A stretch of DNA of 64,000 nucleotides from an uncultured Bacteroidales bacterium. Its GTDB lineage: Bacteria; Bacteroidota; Bacteroidia; Bacteroidales; Bacteroidaceae. Made by a program: the position numbers and the translations under genes. Shown here in pieces: positions 43,262-52,118 of the stretch. Below the pieces are notes generated by a model, which did not search any database, was not told the origin of the DNA, and saw only the letters and a program-made list of their open reading frames with translations. The stretch lies in assembly GCA_902775375.1 (NCBI GenBank), contig CACYLU010000002.1, positions 223,132 through 287,131 of the forward strand, given 5' to 3'. How positions within the stretch are numbered: position 1 is the stretch's first letter; every line of letters begins with the position of its first letter.

Positions 43262-44409
43262 AAACCTTTATCAAGACACTGAGTTTATGCATTGTGGCAT
43301 GCATTCTATGTTGTTGCAAGAACAAGCAAGCCAATAATTCAGAAAACACTGATAATTCCAAATTATCAATGGTTACTTCTACATTAAAATATGCCCAAGG
43401 ATTCCATGTTAAAACCCTTGCTGATGGCATCCGTCTTATTGACATTCAAGACCCACAGGCAGAGGAATTTACTGCCTGGCATTTTGCTTTAGTTCCCAAA
43501 CAGTTGGCTTCATTCGATGTGCCACAAGACTATACAGTGGTTCGCACCCCTATCGACAAAGCTATCTGCATGACCATGCTTCAATTGGCAGATTTCATAG
43601 CCCTCGATGCTTTGAATAATGTGTCAGGCATCACCAGCATTAAAAATCTTTTCAATGAAGACGTGTTGCAGAAGGTGAAAGATGGCAAGATACAACAAAT
43701 AGGTTCGGAAGGCGATTTCGATGCCGAAGTGGTTATGGCGGCTAATCCTGATGTTATCTTTATCTCCCCATTCAAAAGAGGTGGTTATGAGGCCATTAAA
43801 AATACGGGTATTACATTGGTTCCCCACCTTGGTTACAAGGAGTTACATCCACTCGGACAAGCTGAATGGCTGAAGTTCATTGGTATGTTTATCGGAGAGG
43901 AAGAACAAGCCAACACCCTCTTCGAAAACATCTGCAAGCGATACGACCACATCAAGGAGTTGGCCTCAAAAGCTGAGCATCGCCCTACCGTGTTGAGTGG
44001 CGAGATGCATGGAGGCAACTGGTATGCAGTGGGTGGCAAGAGTTTTCTGGCACAGATTTTTGCCGATGCTGGAGCCGACTATGTATTAAAGGACGACCCA
44101 AATAGTGGAGGCGTGAACATAGAGTTTGAGAAGTTATATGCTATGGCGGCCAATGCCGATTACTGGCGTATCCTCAATAGTTTTCCTGGTGAGTTCAATT
44201 ATGACGCATTGAAAGCCAGTGAACCTCGTAATGAATTGTTCAAGGCATTCAAGGAACGCCAGGTTATCTATTGCAATATGAAGCAGAGTCCTTATTACGA
44301 GAAAGCCCCCATAGAGCCTGATGTATTGCTCTCTGACTTGGTATATGTATTCCACCCAGAAGTATTACCTTCTGATTATCAACCTACTTATTATAAGATT
44401 TTGAAATGA
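43258..44409 (+). CDS. ABC transporter substrate-binding lipoprotein, BtuF-like
   Basis: A 383-residue class III periplasmic binding protein with a lipoprotein signal (VACILCCCKNK). The two lobes are joined by a long helix. ANPDVIFISPFKRGG and the VGGKSFLAQIFADAGADYV segment are typical of iron-chelate/cobalamin binding proteins. It would deliver a corrinoid to the permease encoded next, with which it overlaps by 4 bases. Substrate is assigned from the operon and the riboswitch. Confidence 0.88.
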   Translation: MKTFIKTLSLCIVACILCCCKNKQANNSENTDNSKLSMVTSTLKYAQGFHVKTLADGIRLIDIQDPQAEEFTAWHFALVPKQLASFDVPQDYTVVRTPIDKAICMTMLQLADFIALDALNNVSGITSIKNLFNEDVLQKVKDGKIQQIGSEGDFDAEVVMAANPDVIFISPFKRGGYEAIKNTGITLVPHLGYKELHPLGQAEWLKFIGMFIGEEEQANTLFENICKRYDHIKELASKAEHRPTVLSGEMHGGNWYAVGGKSFLAQIFADAGADYVLKDDPNSGGVNIEFEKLYAMAANADYWRILNSFPGEFNYDALKASEPRNELFKAFKERQVIYCNMKQSPYYEKAPIEPDVLLSDLVYVFHPEVLPSDYQPTYYKILK

Positions 44410-45440
44410 AGACAACTACCTATCTCATCGCCCTAATACTGCTAATTATGGTATTGTTTGCCCTCAATCTGGCAGTAGGCACCATCGAGATTCCTCTGAA
44501 AAGTGTATGGCTGATTCTCATGGGTGATGGTTCTCAACAAGAAATTTGGCAAAACATCGTCATGCGCTCACGTCTGCCACAGGCACTGACGGCTACTGTA
44601 GCTGGTGCAGGTCTAGCCGTAAGCGGTATGCAGATGCAAACGGTCTTCCGCAACCCATTGGCAGGACCTTCTGTGTTGGGTGTGAGCAGTGGAGCCACGT
44701 TGGGCGTAGGTTTTGTAGTGTTGCTTTCTGGTTCGTTAGGTGGTGTGGCCCTCAGTCGTTTGGGCTATTTGGGTGATGCAGCTATGTCAGTAGCAGCCAT
44801 TATTGGAGCTATGGCCGTTCTATCGCTCATTGTTTGGGTATCTCACAAGGTGAAGGGCAATGTCACTCTTTTGGTAATAGGTGTGATGATTGGATATTTG
44901 GCAACTGCCATTATTGGTGTACTGAAATTCTTTAGCAATGAGGAAGATGTGAAGGCTTTTGTTGTGTGGGGCTTGGGCAGCTTCTCGCGTGTTTCTGGTG
45001 ATCAGATGCTATTGTTTGTCTCCATCATGGCGGTACTCCTCCCCCTTTCCATGACCCTAATCAAACCATTGAACCTATTATTACTGGGTGATGGTTATGC
45101 CCGTAGCTTGGGGTTGTCCATCAAGAGATCACGCACAGAAGTTATCTGTTGTTCAGGAACTTTAGCAGCTATTGTCACAGCTTATTGCGGACCCGTCATG
45201 TTCTTAGGATTAGCGGTGCCTCACCTTTGCCGAGCTTTGTTTCGCACCTCCGACCACCGTATTCTGTTACCCGCTTGTGTATTGGCAGGCGCAGCTTTGG
45301 CATTGTTATGCAACTTAGTGGCCAGAATGCCTGGTTACGAAGGTGTGCTGCCAGTCAACTCAGTAACAGCTCTAATTGGTGCTCCCATCGTGGCAATGGT
45401 ACTATTCGGCAAAAACAAAGATAATAAAATAGGTGAATAA
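44406..45440 (+). CDS. FecCD-family ABC permease, BtuC-like
   Basis: A 344-residue inner-membrane permease with about nine or ten helices. Signs are RLPQALTATVAGAGLAVSG, QTVFRNPLAGPSVLG, the GPVMFLGLAVPHLCR coupling region and the LPVNSVTALIGAPIVAMVLF tail. It would pass corrinoid from the binding lipoprotein. No ATP-binding subunit is encoded next to it: the next gene is convergent after 5 bases, so the ATPase must come from elsewhere. Confidence 0.92.
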   Translation: MKTTTYLIALILLIMVLFALNLAVGTIEIPLKSVWLILMGDGSQQEIWQNIVMRSRLPQALTATVAGAGLAVSGMQMQTVFRNPLAGPSVLGVSSGATLGVGFVVLLSGSLGGVALSRLGYLGDAAMSVAAIIGAMAVLSLIVWVSHKVKGNVTLLVIGVMIGYLATAIIGVLKFFSNEEDVKAFVVWGLGSFSRVSGDQMLLFVSIMAVLLPLSMTLIKPLNLLLLGDGYARSLGLSIKRSRTEVICCSGTLAAIVTAYCGPVMFLGLAVPHLCRALFRTSDHRILLPACVLAGAALALLCNLVARMPGYEGVLPVNSVTALIGAPIVAMVLFGKNKDNKIGE

Positions 45441-45445
45441 ACGAC

Positions 45446-45994
45446 TTATTTCCAGTCCTCTGGTGCAACACCCTCACGCTGCAACTGCTCTTTAGTCATC
45501 ACAAACAGGAAATCACTGAGCCTGTTCATGAATCGCATCACCGCTGGGTCAATGGGATAATCCCTGTTCACCGTCCACAATCGGCGTTCTGCTTGTCGCG
45601 CTATCGTTCTGGCGATGTGAATCTCTGCCGAAGCCAACGAGCCAGTGGGTACGATAAAGTGCGAGTGCTCCTCTATCTTTGCCATCACCTCATCCATTTT
45701 CTGCTCCATCTTTGCCGTCAGTTCTACCACATGCAATGTTCGAGGATTGGTCTTATCTTGGGGGGTAGCCACATGACTCATCTCCGTCATCAGTTCATTC
45801 TGTATTTCTTCCAAGTAAGATTTCCAATCTTCCTCAATGTCAGGCATTACACGAAGTTTGCCAATCAAGGCGTTGAGCAAGTCAATGGTGCCATTGGCCT
45901 CAATACGAATATCATCTTTCGGCACCCTTACACCACCACGAAGACTGGTCATTCCTTCATCACCTGTTTTTGTATATATCTTCTTCATAATCAA
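45446..45994 (-). CDS. PduO-type cob(I)alamin adenosyltransferase
   Basis: A 182-residue helical-bundle ATP:corrinoid adenosyltransferase that attaches the upper adenosyl ligand. YTKTGDEGMTSLRGG at the N-terminus is the ATP-binding loop, and IVPTGSLASAEIHIARTIAR and RFMNRLSDFLFVM complete the family signature. The GDxG core has the E variant found in many Bacteroidota. Its start overlaps the cbiA stop by 4 bases. It is not related to the CobA/BtuR type. Confidence 0.94.
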   Translation of the reverse strand: MIMKKIYTKTGDEGMTSLRGGVRVPKDDIRIEANGTIDLLNALIGKLRVMPDIEEDWKSYLEEIQNELMTEMSHVATPQDKTNPRTLHVVELTAKMEQKMDEVMAKIEEHSHFIVPTGSLASAEIHIARTIARQAERRLWTVNRDYPIDPAVMRFMNRLSDFLFVMTKEQLQREGVAPEDWK

Positions 45995-47289
45995 AACAAT
46001 TCATCAATACCAATTTCACCCCAATAGAGGTGAGTATAGCTGGCAATCAAATTCTTATACCTAAAGATTGGGGTCGATACAGGCCTGCTCTTTGCATCAA
46101 ACACTTTAAACGATGATGGTGGTACTGAGTCGTTAGGCATAAACTGTGTATAATGAAATTCATGCCCCTTATACCACTGCCCATTACTGTTAAATTCACG
46201 ATAGCCCAGTGACAACTTCTTGTCTTGTTTGCGCATAGATATTCTGAAAGGCAACACTCCTGCCATTTCATAATACTTTTCTTCATCGCCCACAATGCCT
46301 TGCGACAGATAAATCATTCCCCCACACTCAGCCAAAGTTTTCCCTCCATTTTCAACATAACGCCTGATAGAATCACGAGTAGTCTTTGCCTTCGCTAACG
46401 ACTCTGCATGTTTTTCAGGATATCCACCAGGCAGGTAAAGCAAATCAATGTCATCAGGAATCTCCTGATCTTCCTCTGGGTTGAAAAAAGTCACCTGCCC
46501 CATATTATGCAAGATGTCTATGTGTTCGGCATAAATAAAGGAGAACGAATCGTCATTGCGTGCCACCCAAATTTTCTTTTCTTTCTCGATGGGTTGTCGG
46601 ACCACCTCACAGAATGGCATTTCTTTTTGCGTTGCTTGCAAGATACCTTCCCAATTAACATGTTTTTCAATCAAGTCTGCCAACGCATCATCGTCGTTCA
46701 TCTCACTGAAATCCAAGCCCAAATACCTCGACTGTTGCGCCAGTTGGGGACGCTTGGGAATGTAGCCAAAACAAGGAACATGCAAATCTTCACAAACATC
46801 CCATAACATTTGCTCGTGTTTCTGTGAACCCACATTATTGAATATCACACCAGATATCTTTACGTCATATTTGAAATGCAGGAATCCACTAATCAAAGCT
46901 GCTAAAGAATAGGCCGCACTCTGGGCATTCACCACCAGAATGACGGGCAATCTCAAGATCTTGGCTATCTCTGAGCATGAACCTTTGTCACGATAGTAGC
47001 CGTCAAACAAGCCCATCATACCTTCAACAACACACACATCTGCATTTTGTGCGTGTTGGAAATAAATTTCCGACAAATGTTTGCCAGAAGCCATGAAACT
47101 ATCTAAATTATAGGAAGGACGATGGCAAACTCTTTCATGAAACTTGGTGTCAATATAGTCGGGCCCACACTTAAAAGGCTGCACTTGATAGCCCTTGCGA
47201 GATAATACCGCCATAAGCCCACGGCTAACGGTAGTCTTGCCTGTGCCCGAAGCAGGAGCAGCAATCAGAAATTGTGGTATATTTCTCAT
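45991..47289 (-). CDS. cbiA: Cobyrinic acid a,c-diamide synthase
   Basis: A protein of about 432 residues that amidates the a and c side chains of cobyrinate using glutamine and ATP. The P-loop domain opens PQFLIAAPASGTGKTTVSRG. The C-terminal amidotransferase domain includes LYLPGGYPE and LAECGGMIYL with the nucleophile Cys, and a late FHYTQF His region. The frame is open back to 47376, but a promoter box ends at 47312, so a start at 47289 or 47301 is more likely; 47289 gives the normal family N-terminus. Confidence 0.92.
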   Translation of the reverse strand: MRNIPQFLIAAPASGTGKTTVSRGLMAVLSRKGYQVQPFKCGPDYIDTKFHERVCHRPSYNLDSFMASGKHLSEIYFQHAQNADVCVVEGMMGLFDGYYRDKGSCSEIAKILRLPVILVVNAQSAAYSLAALISGFLHFKYDVKISGVIFNNVGSQKHEQMLWDVCEDLHVPCFGYIPKRPQLAQQSRYLGLDFSEMNDDDALADLIEKHVNWEGILQATQKEMPFCEVVRQPIEKEKKIWVARNDDSFSFIYAEHIDILHNMGQVTFFNPEEDQEIPDDIDLLYLPGGYPEKHAESLAKAKTTRDSIRRYVENGGKTLAECGGMIYLSQGIVGDEEKYYEMAGVLPFRISMRKQDKKLSLGYREFNSNGQWYKGHEFHYTQFMPNDSVPPSSFKVFDAKSRPVSTPIFRYKNLIASYTHLYWGEIGIDELF

Positions 47290-47311
47290 GAACTTACGCA
47301 TTTTTATTAGC

Positions 47312-47319
47312 CAAAGATA
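47312..47319 (-). promoter_or_regulatory. -7 box for cbiA-pduO
   Basis: Minus strand TATCTTTG, about 22 bases before the chosen cbiA start. It excludes the longer in-frame starts. Confidence 0.5.
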
Positions 47320-47378
47320 AGCATTTTTTCTCGAAAAAAACGTATATTCGCAGAGTAAATACAGAAATAAAGACATAC

Positions 47379-47888
47379 ATGAAAAAAATCATCATGATAA
47401 CAGGCGGAGCGCGTTCAGGCAAAAGCAGTTACGCAGAGCAACTCGCACTGAATTTGTCGCCTACTCCTGTATATCTGGCCACTGCTCGGGTATGGGATGA
47501 AGAGTTTCGTCAACGTGTGGCAAAACACCAGGAACGTCGAGGACCTGAATGGACCAACATAGAAGAAGAAAAAGAGTTGAGCAAGCACCAACTGGCAGGA
47601 CGTGTAGTTCTTATCGACTGTATTACCATGTGGTGCAACAATTTCTTCTTCGACCTGAACGACGAGGTGGACACCACTCTCGACGCCATGAAGCAGGAAT
47701 TCCTGAAGTTCACGAATCAGGATGCCACCTTTATTTTTGTCACTAACGAAATTGGTATGGGTGGCACCTCACCCAACGATATTCAACGTCGCTTCACTGA
47801 TTTGCAAGGATGGTTCAATCAGTTCGTAGCATCCAAAGCTGACGAAGTAATTCTAATGGTTAGCGGAATACCAGTGAAAATCAAATAG
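47379..47888 (+). CDS. cobU: Adenosylcobinamide kinase / GTP guanylyltransferase
   Basis: A 169-residue bifunctional enzyme that phosphorylates adenosylcobinamide and adds GMP. The P-loop is MITGGARSGKSSYAE. RVAKHQERRGPEW carries the His that holds GMP, and VTNEIGMGGTSPNDIQRRF follows. It is first of cobU-cobT-cobS-cobC, with 6 bases to cobT. It is divergent from cbiA. Confidence 0.96.
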   Translation: MKKIIMITGGARSGKSSYAEQLALNLSPTPVYLATARVWDEEFRQRVAKHQERRGPEWTNIEEEKELSKHQLAGRVVLIDCITMWCNNFFFDLNDEVDTTLDAMKQEFLKFTNQDATFIFVTNEIGMGGTSPNDIQRRFTDLQGWFNQFVASKADEVILMVSGIPVKIK

Positions 47889-47894
47889 ATAATT

Positions 47895-48932
47895 ATGAAA
47901 GAATTTAATATACAACAGCCAGACTTGAGCATAAAAGAGGCTTTGGTAGATAAAATAAACAACCTGACCAAACCTAAGGGTTCATTGGGTACATTAGAGG
48001 AATTGGCCTTGCAAATAGGACTTATCCAACAAACGCTCAGTCCAAAGCTTAGCAAACCTCAGAACGTCATCTTTTGTGCAGATCATGGCATAGCCGATGA
48101 AGGCGTAAGTGTGTCGCCCAAAGAAGTGACCTGGCAACAAACCATCCATTTCACACATGGAGGTGGTGGGGTGAATTTCCTTACCCACCAACATGGTTTC
48201 GGATTGAAGATTGTGGATGCTGGTGTTGATTTCGATTTACCATACGAGCTAGGCATCATTAATATGAAGGTACGCAAGGGGACACGCAATTTTCTACATG
48301 AAGCAGCTATGACAGAAGAGGAAATGAGCCTCTGTTTAGAGCGTGGCGCCGAAATAGTGAAACGATGCGAAGCCGAAGGTAGCAACATTTTGAGTTTTGG
48401 AGAGATGGGTATTGGCAACACCTCGCCCTCCTCTATCTGGATGCACTTGTTTACTGGCATACCATTAGCAAAATGTGTGGGAGCCGGAAGTGGTCTCAAT
48501 ACACAAGGCATCAGCCACAAATTACAAATCTTACAACAAGCAGTAGATAATTACAAAGGTAACAAATCATCCATATCAATCATAAGCTATTTCGGAGGAT
48601 ACGAGATGGTAATGGCCATTGGCGCCATGCTGCAGGCAGCCGAAGACCACCTTATTATATTAGTGGATGGCTTCATTATGACGGCCTGTATGCTGGCAGC
48701 TATGCAGCTTTATCCAGACGTGAAGCATTATGCCATCTTTGGCCATTGTGGCGACGAGACAGGCCATAAACTCTTGTTGGACGCTATGGAAGCCAAGCCA
48801 CTTTTGAGTCTGGGTTTGCGATTAGGTGAAGGAACAGGTGCCATTTGTGCTTACCCCATTGTAGATTCAGCCGTACGCATGATCAATGAGATGGAGAGTT
48901 TTCAAAAAGCTTCCATAACGAAATATTTTTAA
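47895..48932 (+). CDS. cobT: Nicotinate-nucleotide-dimethylbenzimidazole phosphoribosyltransferase
   Basis: A 345-residue enzyme that makes alpha-ribazole phosphate for the lower ligand. Signs are [39 protein letters not shown] and, near the end, [10 protein letters not shown] with the catalytic Glu. It is tightly packed with cobU and cobS. No benzimidazole synthesis gene is seen nearby, so the base attached in this organism cannot be told. Confidence 0.96.
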   Translation: MKEFNIQQPDLSIKEALVDKINNLTKPKGSLGTLEELALQIGLIQQTLSPKLSKPQNVIFCADHGIADEGVSVSPKEVTWQQTIHFTHGGGGVNFLTHQHGFGLKIVDAGVDFDLPYELGIINMKVRKGTRNFLHEAAMTEEEMSLCLERGAEIVKRCEAEGSNILSFGEMGIGNTSPSSIWMHLFTGIPLAKCVGAGSGLNTQGISHKLQILQQAVDNYKGNKSSISIISYFGGYEMVMAIGAMLQAAEDHLIILVDGFIMTACMLAAMQLYPDVKHYAIFGHCGDETGHKLLLDAMEAKPLLSLGLRLGEGTGAICAYPIVDSAVRMINEMESFQKASITKYF

Positions 48933-48933
48933 C

Positions 48934-49677
48934 ATGGACAGGATACTAGCAACATTGATGTTCTTCACCCGTTTGCCCTTCTGGCGCATCAAACAGGTGG
49001 ATGCCGAACACTTCAAACATGTGGTGCCACTATGGCCATTGGCAGGATGGCTCACAGGTGGTATCATGGTGGGAGTATTGTGGTTAGCAGCACAAGTTTT
49101 TCCCCTGAGTGTAGCCTGGATCATTGCCATCATAGCGCGCTTGCTCATTACTGGCTGTTTGCATGAAGACGGATTGGCAGATTTCTGTGACGGCATGGGC
49201 GGAGGTGTTACACGCGAACGTATCCTTTTGATTATGAAGGATTCGCACATTGGCACCTATGGAGTAATCGGGCTTATCATCTATTTTCTGTTGCTCACTC
49301 AGATGAGTGCCCTACCCTTGTCACTCTTATGTGCCATAGTTTTCACTGGTGATGTATGGTGCAAGTTTGTATCATCTCACATAATCAATATATTACCATA
49401 CGCACGCAAGGAAGAGGAAGCCAAGAACAAAACCATCTACCAGCGCATGACTGCCCTTGAAGCTTTCGTTGGAGCCATCATAGGGTGCTTGCCTTTCGTT
49501 CTCTTTCTGCCCAAGTATTATTGGCCTGCATTGCTGGCACCAGTGGTGGTCTTCATCCTGCTCGTGTGGTTGATGAAGCGTCGCATCCAGGGCTACACAG
49601 GTGATTGTTGTGGAGCTTTGTTCTTGATTAGTGAACTCGTATTTTTGCTAGTTTGTTTATCCCTCTTTTATTTATAA
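48934..49677 (+). CDS. cobS: Adenosylcobinamide-GDP ribazoletransferase (cobalamin synthase)
   Basis: A 247-residue inner-membrane enzyme that joins the activated corrinoid to alpha-ribazole phosphate. MFFTRLPFWR at the N-terminus, CLHEDGLADFCDGMGGG with the metal-binding Asp residues, IMKDSHIGTYGVIGL and GYTGDCCGALFLISE are the family motifs. Six or so hydrophobic segments are visible. One base separates it from cobT. Confidence 0.95.
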   Translation: MDRILATLMFFTRLPFWRIKQVDAEHFKHVVPLWPLAGWLTGGIMVGVLWLAAQVFPLSVAWIIAIIARLLITGCLHEDGLADFCDGMGGGVTRERILLIMKDSHIGTYGVIGLIIYFLLLTQMSALPLSLLCAIVFTGDVWCKFVSSHIINILPYARKEEEAKNKTIYQRMTALEAFVGAIIGCLPFVLFLPKYYWPALLAPVVVFILLVWLMKRRIQGYTGDCCGALFLISELVFLLVCLSLFYL

Positions 49678-49696
49678 TAATTATCAATTATCATCT

Positions 49697-50227
49697 ATGA
49701 GAGTCACTTTAGTTCGCCATACCTCTGTCGATGTGCCTCAAGGTACTTGCTATGGGCATACCGATGTACCCGTGAAGACCAGTTTCCCAGAAGAAGCCGC
49801 ATTGGTCAAGTCCAATCTGCAAGCTTATATCCCATTCGACAAGGTATATTGCAGTCCACTCACACGAGCCGTCAAGCTTGCCACCTATTGCGGTTATCCT
49901 GAAGCCCAGCGTGACGACCGTCTGTTGGAGATGAACATGGGAGATTGGGAAATGCAGTTGTACGATAAGATTCGTGACCCATATATAGAAGATTGGTACA
50001 AAGACTACCTGCATCTGCCCACTCCCAATGGAGAGTCGTTTGAGATGCAATACCAGCGTGTCAGCCATTTCCTCAACGAGTTGCGCCAACAACCTTATCA
50101 AAACGTGGCCATCTTTGCTCACGGCGGTGTGCTGCTCTGTGCAAAAGTTTATGTAGGTTCTGTATCATTCGACAACGCTTTCAGTGCTATTGTCCCCTAC
50201 GGAGGCATTGTGCAGATAGAATTATAG
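49697..50227 (+). CDS. cobC: Alpha-ribazole phosphatase, histidine phosphatase family
   Basis: A 176-residue phosphatase of the histidine phosphatase superfamily. VRHTSVDVPQGTCYGHTDVP carries the RHT phosphate-binding His near the N-terminus (RHG variant), SPLTRAVKLA the second Arg, and FAHGGVLLC the second His. It removes the phosphate from alpha-ribazole phosphate or from adenosylcobalamin phosphate. It ends the cobU operon. Confidence 0.93.
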   Translation: MRVTLVRHTSVDVPQGTCYGHTDVPVKTSFPEEAALVKSNLQAYIPFDKVYCSPLTRAVKLATYCGYPEAQRDDRLLEMNMGDWEMQLYDKIRDPYIEDWYKDYLHLPTPNGESFEMQYQRVSHFLNELRQQPYQNVAIFAHGGVLLCAKVYVGSVSFDNAFSAIVPYGGIVQIEL

Positions 50228-50248
50228 AAGCTAATTATAATAACCCAG

Positions 50249-50282
50249 AGGTCTTGGTAGAGACCTGAACTTGAATAAGTTC
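50249..50282 (+). other. Two adjacent perfect hairpins after cobC
   Basis: AGGTCT / AGACCT with a six-base loop is followed directly by GAACTT / AAGTTC with a four-base loop. There is no T run, so a simple terminator is not certain. They lie 27 bases before the next ATG and could affect its mRNA. Confidence 0.5.
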
Positions 50283-50308
50283 AAATTAAACTCCACTATT
50301 TTATTACT

Positions 50309-52114
50309 ATGTGCAAGAAGTTTATTCAAGCACTCGCTGTGTCAATCATGGCAGTATGGTTTATTTCTACCAATTTAGTTATGGCACAACCGCCACGTGG
50401 TCAACAAACTGGCAGAGGTGGAGGTCCCACCCGTAGCTGGGTTCCTTATTTTCGTTATGACAAGGCAATTCCCGATTCTATAGTGTTCAGGGAGACCATT
50501 GCCAAGTTCAAGCAACTCAGCTACCAAGACAAGACTACAGGCATAGATTTGCCTTACAATCTTTTTGTTCCTAAAGACTATGACCCTTCAAAACAATACC
50601 CATTGGTATTGTTCATGCACGATGCCAGTGTGACAGGTCGCGAAGTGACGGCTACTCTGACACAAGGACTTGGAGCCGTTGTTTGGGCTAGTGATTATGA
50701 GCAGCAAAAGCATCCATGCTTCATCTTAGCTCCACAATATGCAACAGCCATTGCCAACGACAAGAGCGAGGCAAGTCCGGCACTAGATGCCACCGTCAAC
50801 TTGATCAGCTCCCTACAAGCACAATATTCCATCGACGCCGATCGTATCTATACTACAGGTCAGTCTGGTGGATGTATGGCAAGTATTGCCCTCAACATTA
50901 AATACCCCGAGTTATTTGCTGCGTCCTACTTATGCTCAGGTCAGTGGGAACCCACCGTTACTGCCCCATTGGCAAAAATGAACATTTGGATCAGCGTAGC
51001 AGAAGGCGATATGCGTGCTTATCCTGGCATGAATGCCATCACAGAATATCTGCAAACTAAAGGCGCTACCGTTACAAAAGATTACATCAGTGCTCAATCT
51101 ACAGATGCTCAACTAGACTTCAAGGTGAAGGAAATGCTGGCAAAACATGCCAATATCAACTACCTCGTGCTGAGTGATGTGGTGCCCAAGGCATTGAGTG
51201 ACATGCGTGGTGCCCCCGATCATATGTGTTCTTGGCTCACCACCTATAGCATTGAGGCTATACGCGACTGGTTGTTCGCTCAACGTAAAGGCATCAGCTT
51301 GAGCTACAAACTGAATGATAAGGATAATAAAGATATACTTCTGGCTGCAGATATGGGCGACTGGCACGGTACTGCAGAGAACACTCTGCGTTCCATCGAG
51401 AAGGCTGTAGAGAAAGATGCCGCCATAGTTCCTATCGACTTGCAGTTGACAAAAGATGGTGAATTGGTATTGATGAAGGATGATTCACTGAACCGCGTGA
51501 TGTATGTAGAAGGTAAGCCTGTATATGTGAAAGACCTGACGTTGAAGGAGCTGAGGAGATATGCATACCGTAAAAACGGAAGTGACCCATACACAGACAA
51601 AGTGGTGCCTACCCTGTCTGATGCAATTGCTTTTGCACAAGGCAAAATCCTGTTGCTCATCAAAAATTCGTCTGCATATATTGACAAGATAACAGAAGTA
51701 GTTCACTCTTTGGGAGCAGAGAAGATGGTCATTCTAGGGGGACTCACTGAACAAGTTGACACCAAAGGATTGTTGTTTATGCCACTGGTTGACTTGGATT
51801 CTATGAGTGCCATGAGCGAACTGCAGGAATGGCTGAAACAGAATCCAAGTGCTGTAGAATTGCGTTTTGCCAACCGTTCCAACGCCTTACTTGCTGCAGC
51901 ATTGAAACAGACATTACAAGTATGCCGTGTGGCTTTCGACATCAGCGGTAAAGGCTATGCAGGCAACTTCCGCGACATGACGCATGATGATCAACCTGCT
52001 GATGTGTTTGATCCGATGATATCCACAGGGGCTACCATTTTCATCAGTAATGAGGTGAAACCATTTTCACGCTATCTGAAAGGTGACCCAAACCTTTGGA
52101 GACCTGGGAAATAA
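50309..52114 (+). CDS. Exported esterase fused to a GDPD-like domain lacking catalytic residues
   Basis: A 601-residue protein with a signal peptide (about residues 1-26, ending VMAQ). Residues about 60-330 are a PHB-depolymerase-like alpha/beta hydrolase: YNLFVPKDYDPSKQYPLVLF, GQSGG nucleophile (Ser186), Asp in EGDMR (Asp234) and His in APDHM (His305). Residues about 345-600 resemble a glycerophosphodiester phosphodiesterase barrel (GDWHGTAENT, LQLTKDGELVLMKDDSLNR). There the first HR pair, the Glu of ExD and the His of HD are all replaced, so that domain is probably not a GDPD enzyme and may bind a ligand. It is close behind cobC, but a link to cobalamin is doubtful. Confidence 0.8.
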   Translation: MCKKFIQALAVSIMAVWFISTNLVMAQPPRGQQTGRGGGPTRSWVPYFRYDKAIPDSIVFRETIAKFKQLSYQDKTTGIDLPYNLFVPKDYDPSKQYPLVLFMHDASVTGREVTATLTQGLGAVVWASDYEQQKHPCFILAPQYATAIANDKSEASPALDATVNLISSLQAQYSIDADRIYTTGQSGGCMASIALNIKYPELFAASYLCSGQWEPTVTAPLAKMNIWISVAEGDMRAYPGMNAITEYLQTKGATVTKDYISAQSTDAQLDFKVKEMLAKHANINYLVLSDVVPKALSDMRGAPDHMCSWLTTYSIEAIRDWLFAQRKGISLSYKLNDKDNKDILLAADMGDWHGTAENTLRSIEKAVEKDAAIVPIDLQLTKDGELVLMKDDSLNRVMYVEGKPVYVKDLTLKELRRYAYRKNGSDPYTDKVVPTLSDAIAFAQGKILLLIKNSSAYIDKITEVVHSLGAEKMVILGGLTEQVDTKGLLFMPLVDLDSMSAMSELQEWLKQNPSAVELRFANRSNALLAAALKQTLQVCRVAFDISGKGYAGNFRDMTHDDQPADVFDPMISTGATIFISNEVKPFSRYLKGDPNLWRPGK

Positions 52115-52118
52115 GAAG

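Noticed and set aside
50227-50309. Assigning the esterase-GDPD fusion to the cobalamin pathway because it follows cobC
   Set aside because: It is an exported esterase-type protein with no known step in the pathway; an 81-base gap with two hairpins separates it from cobC.
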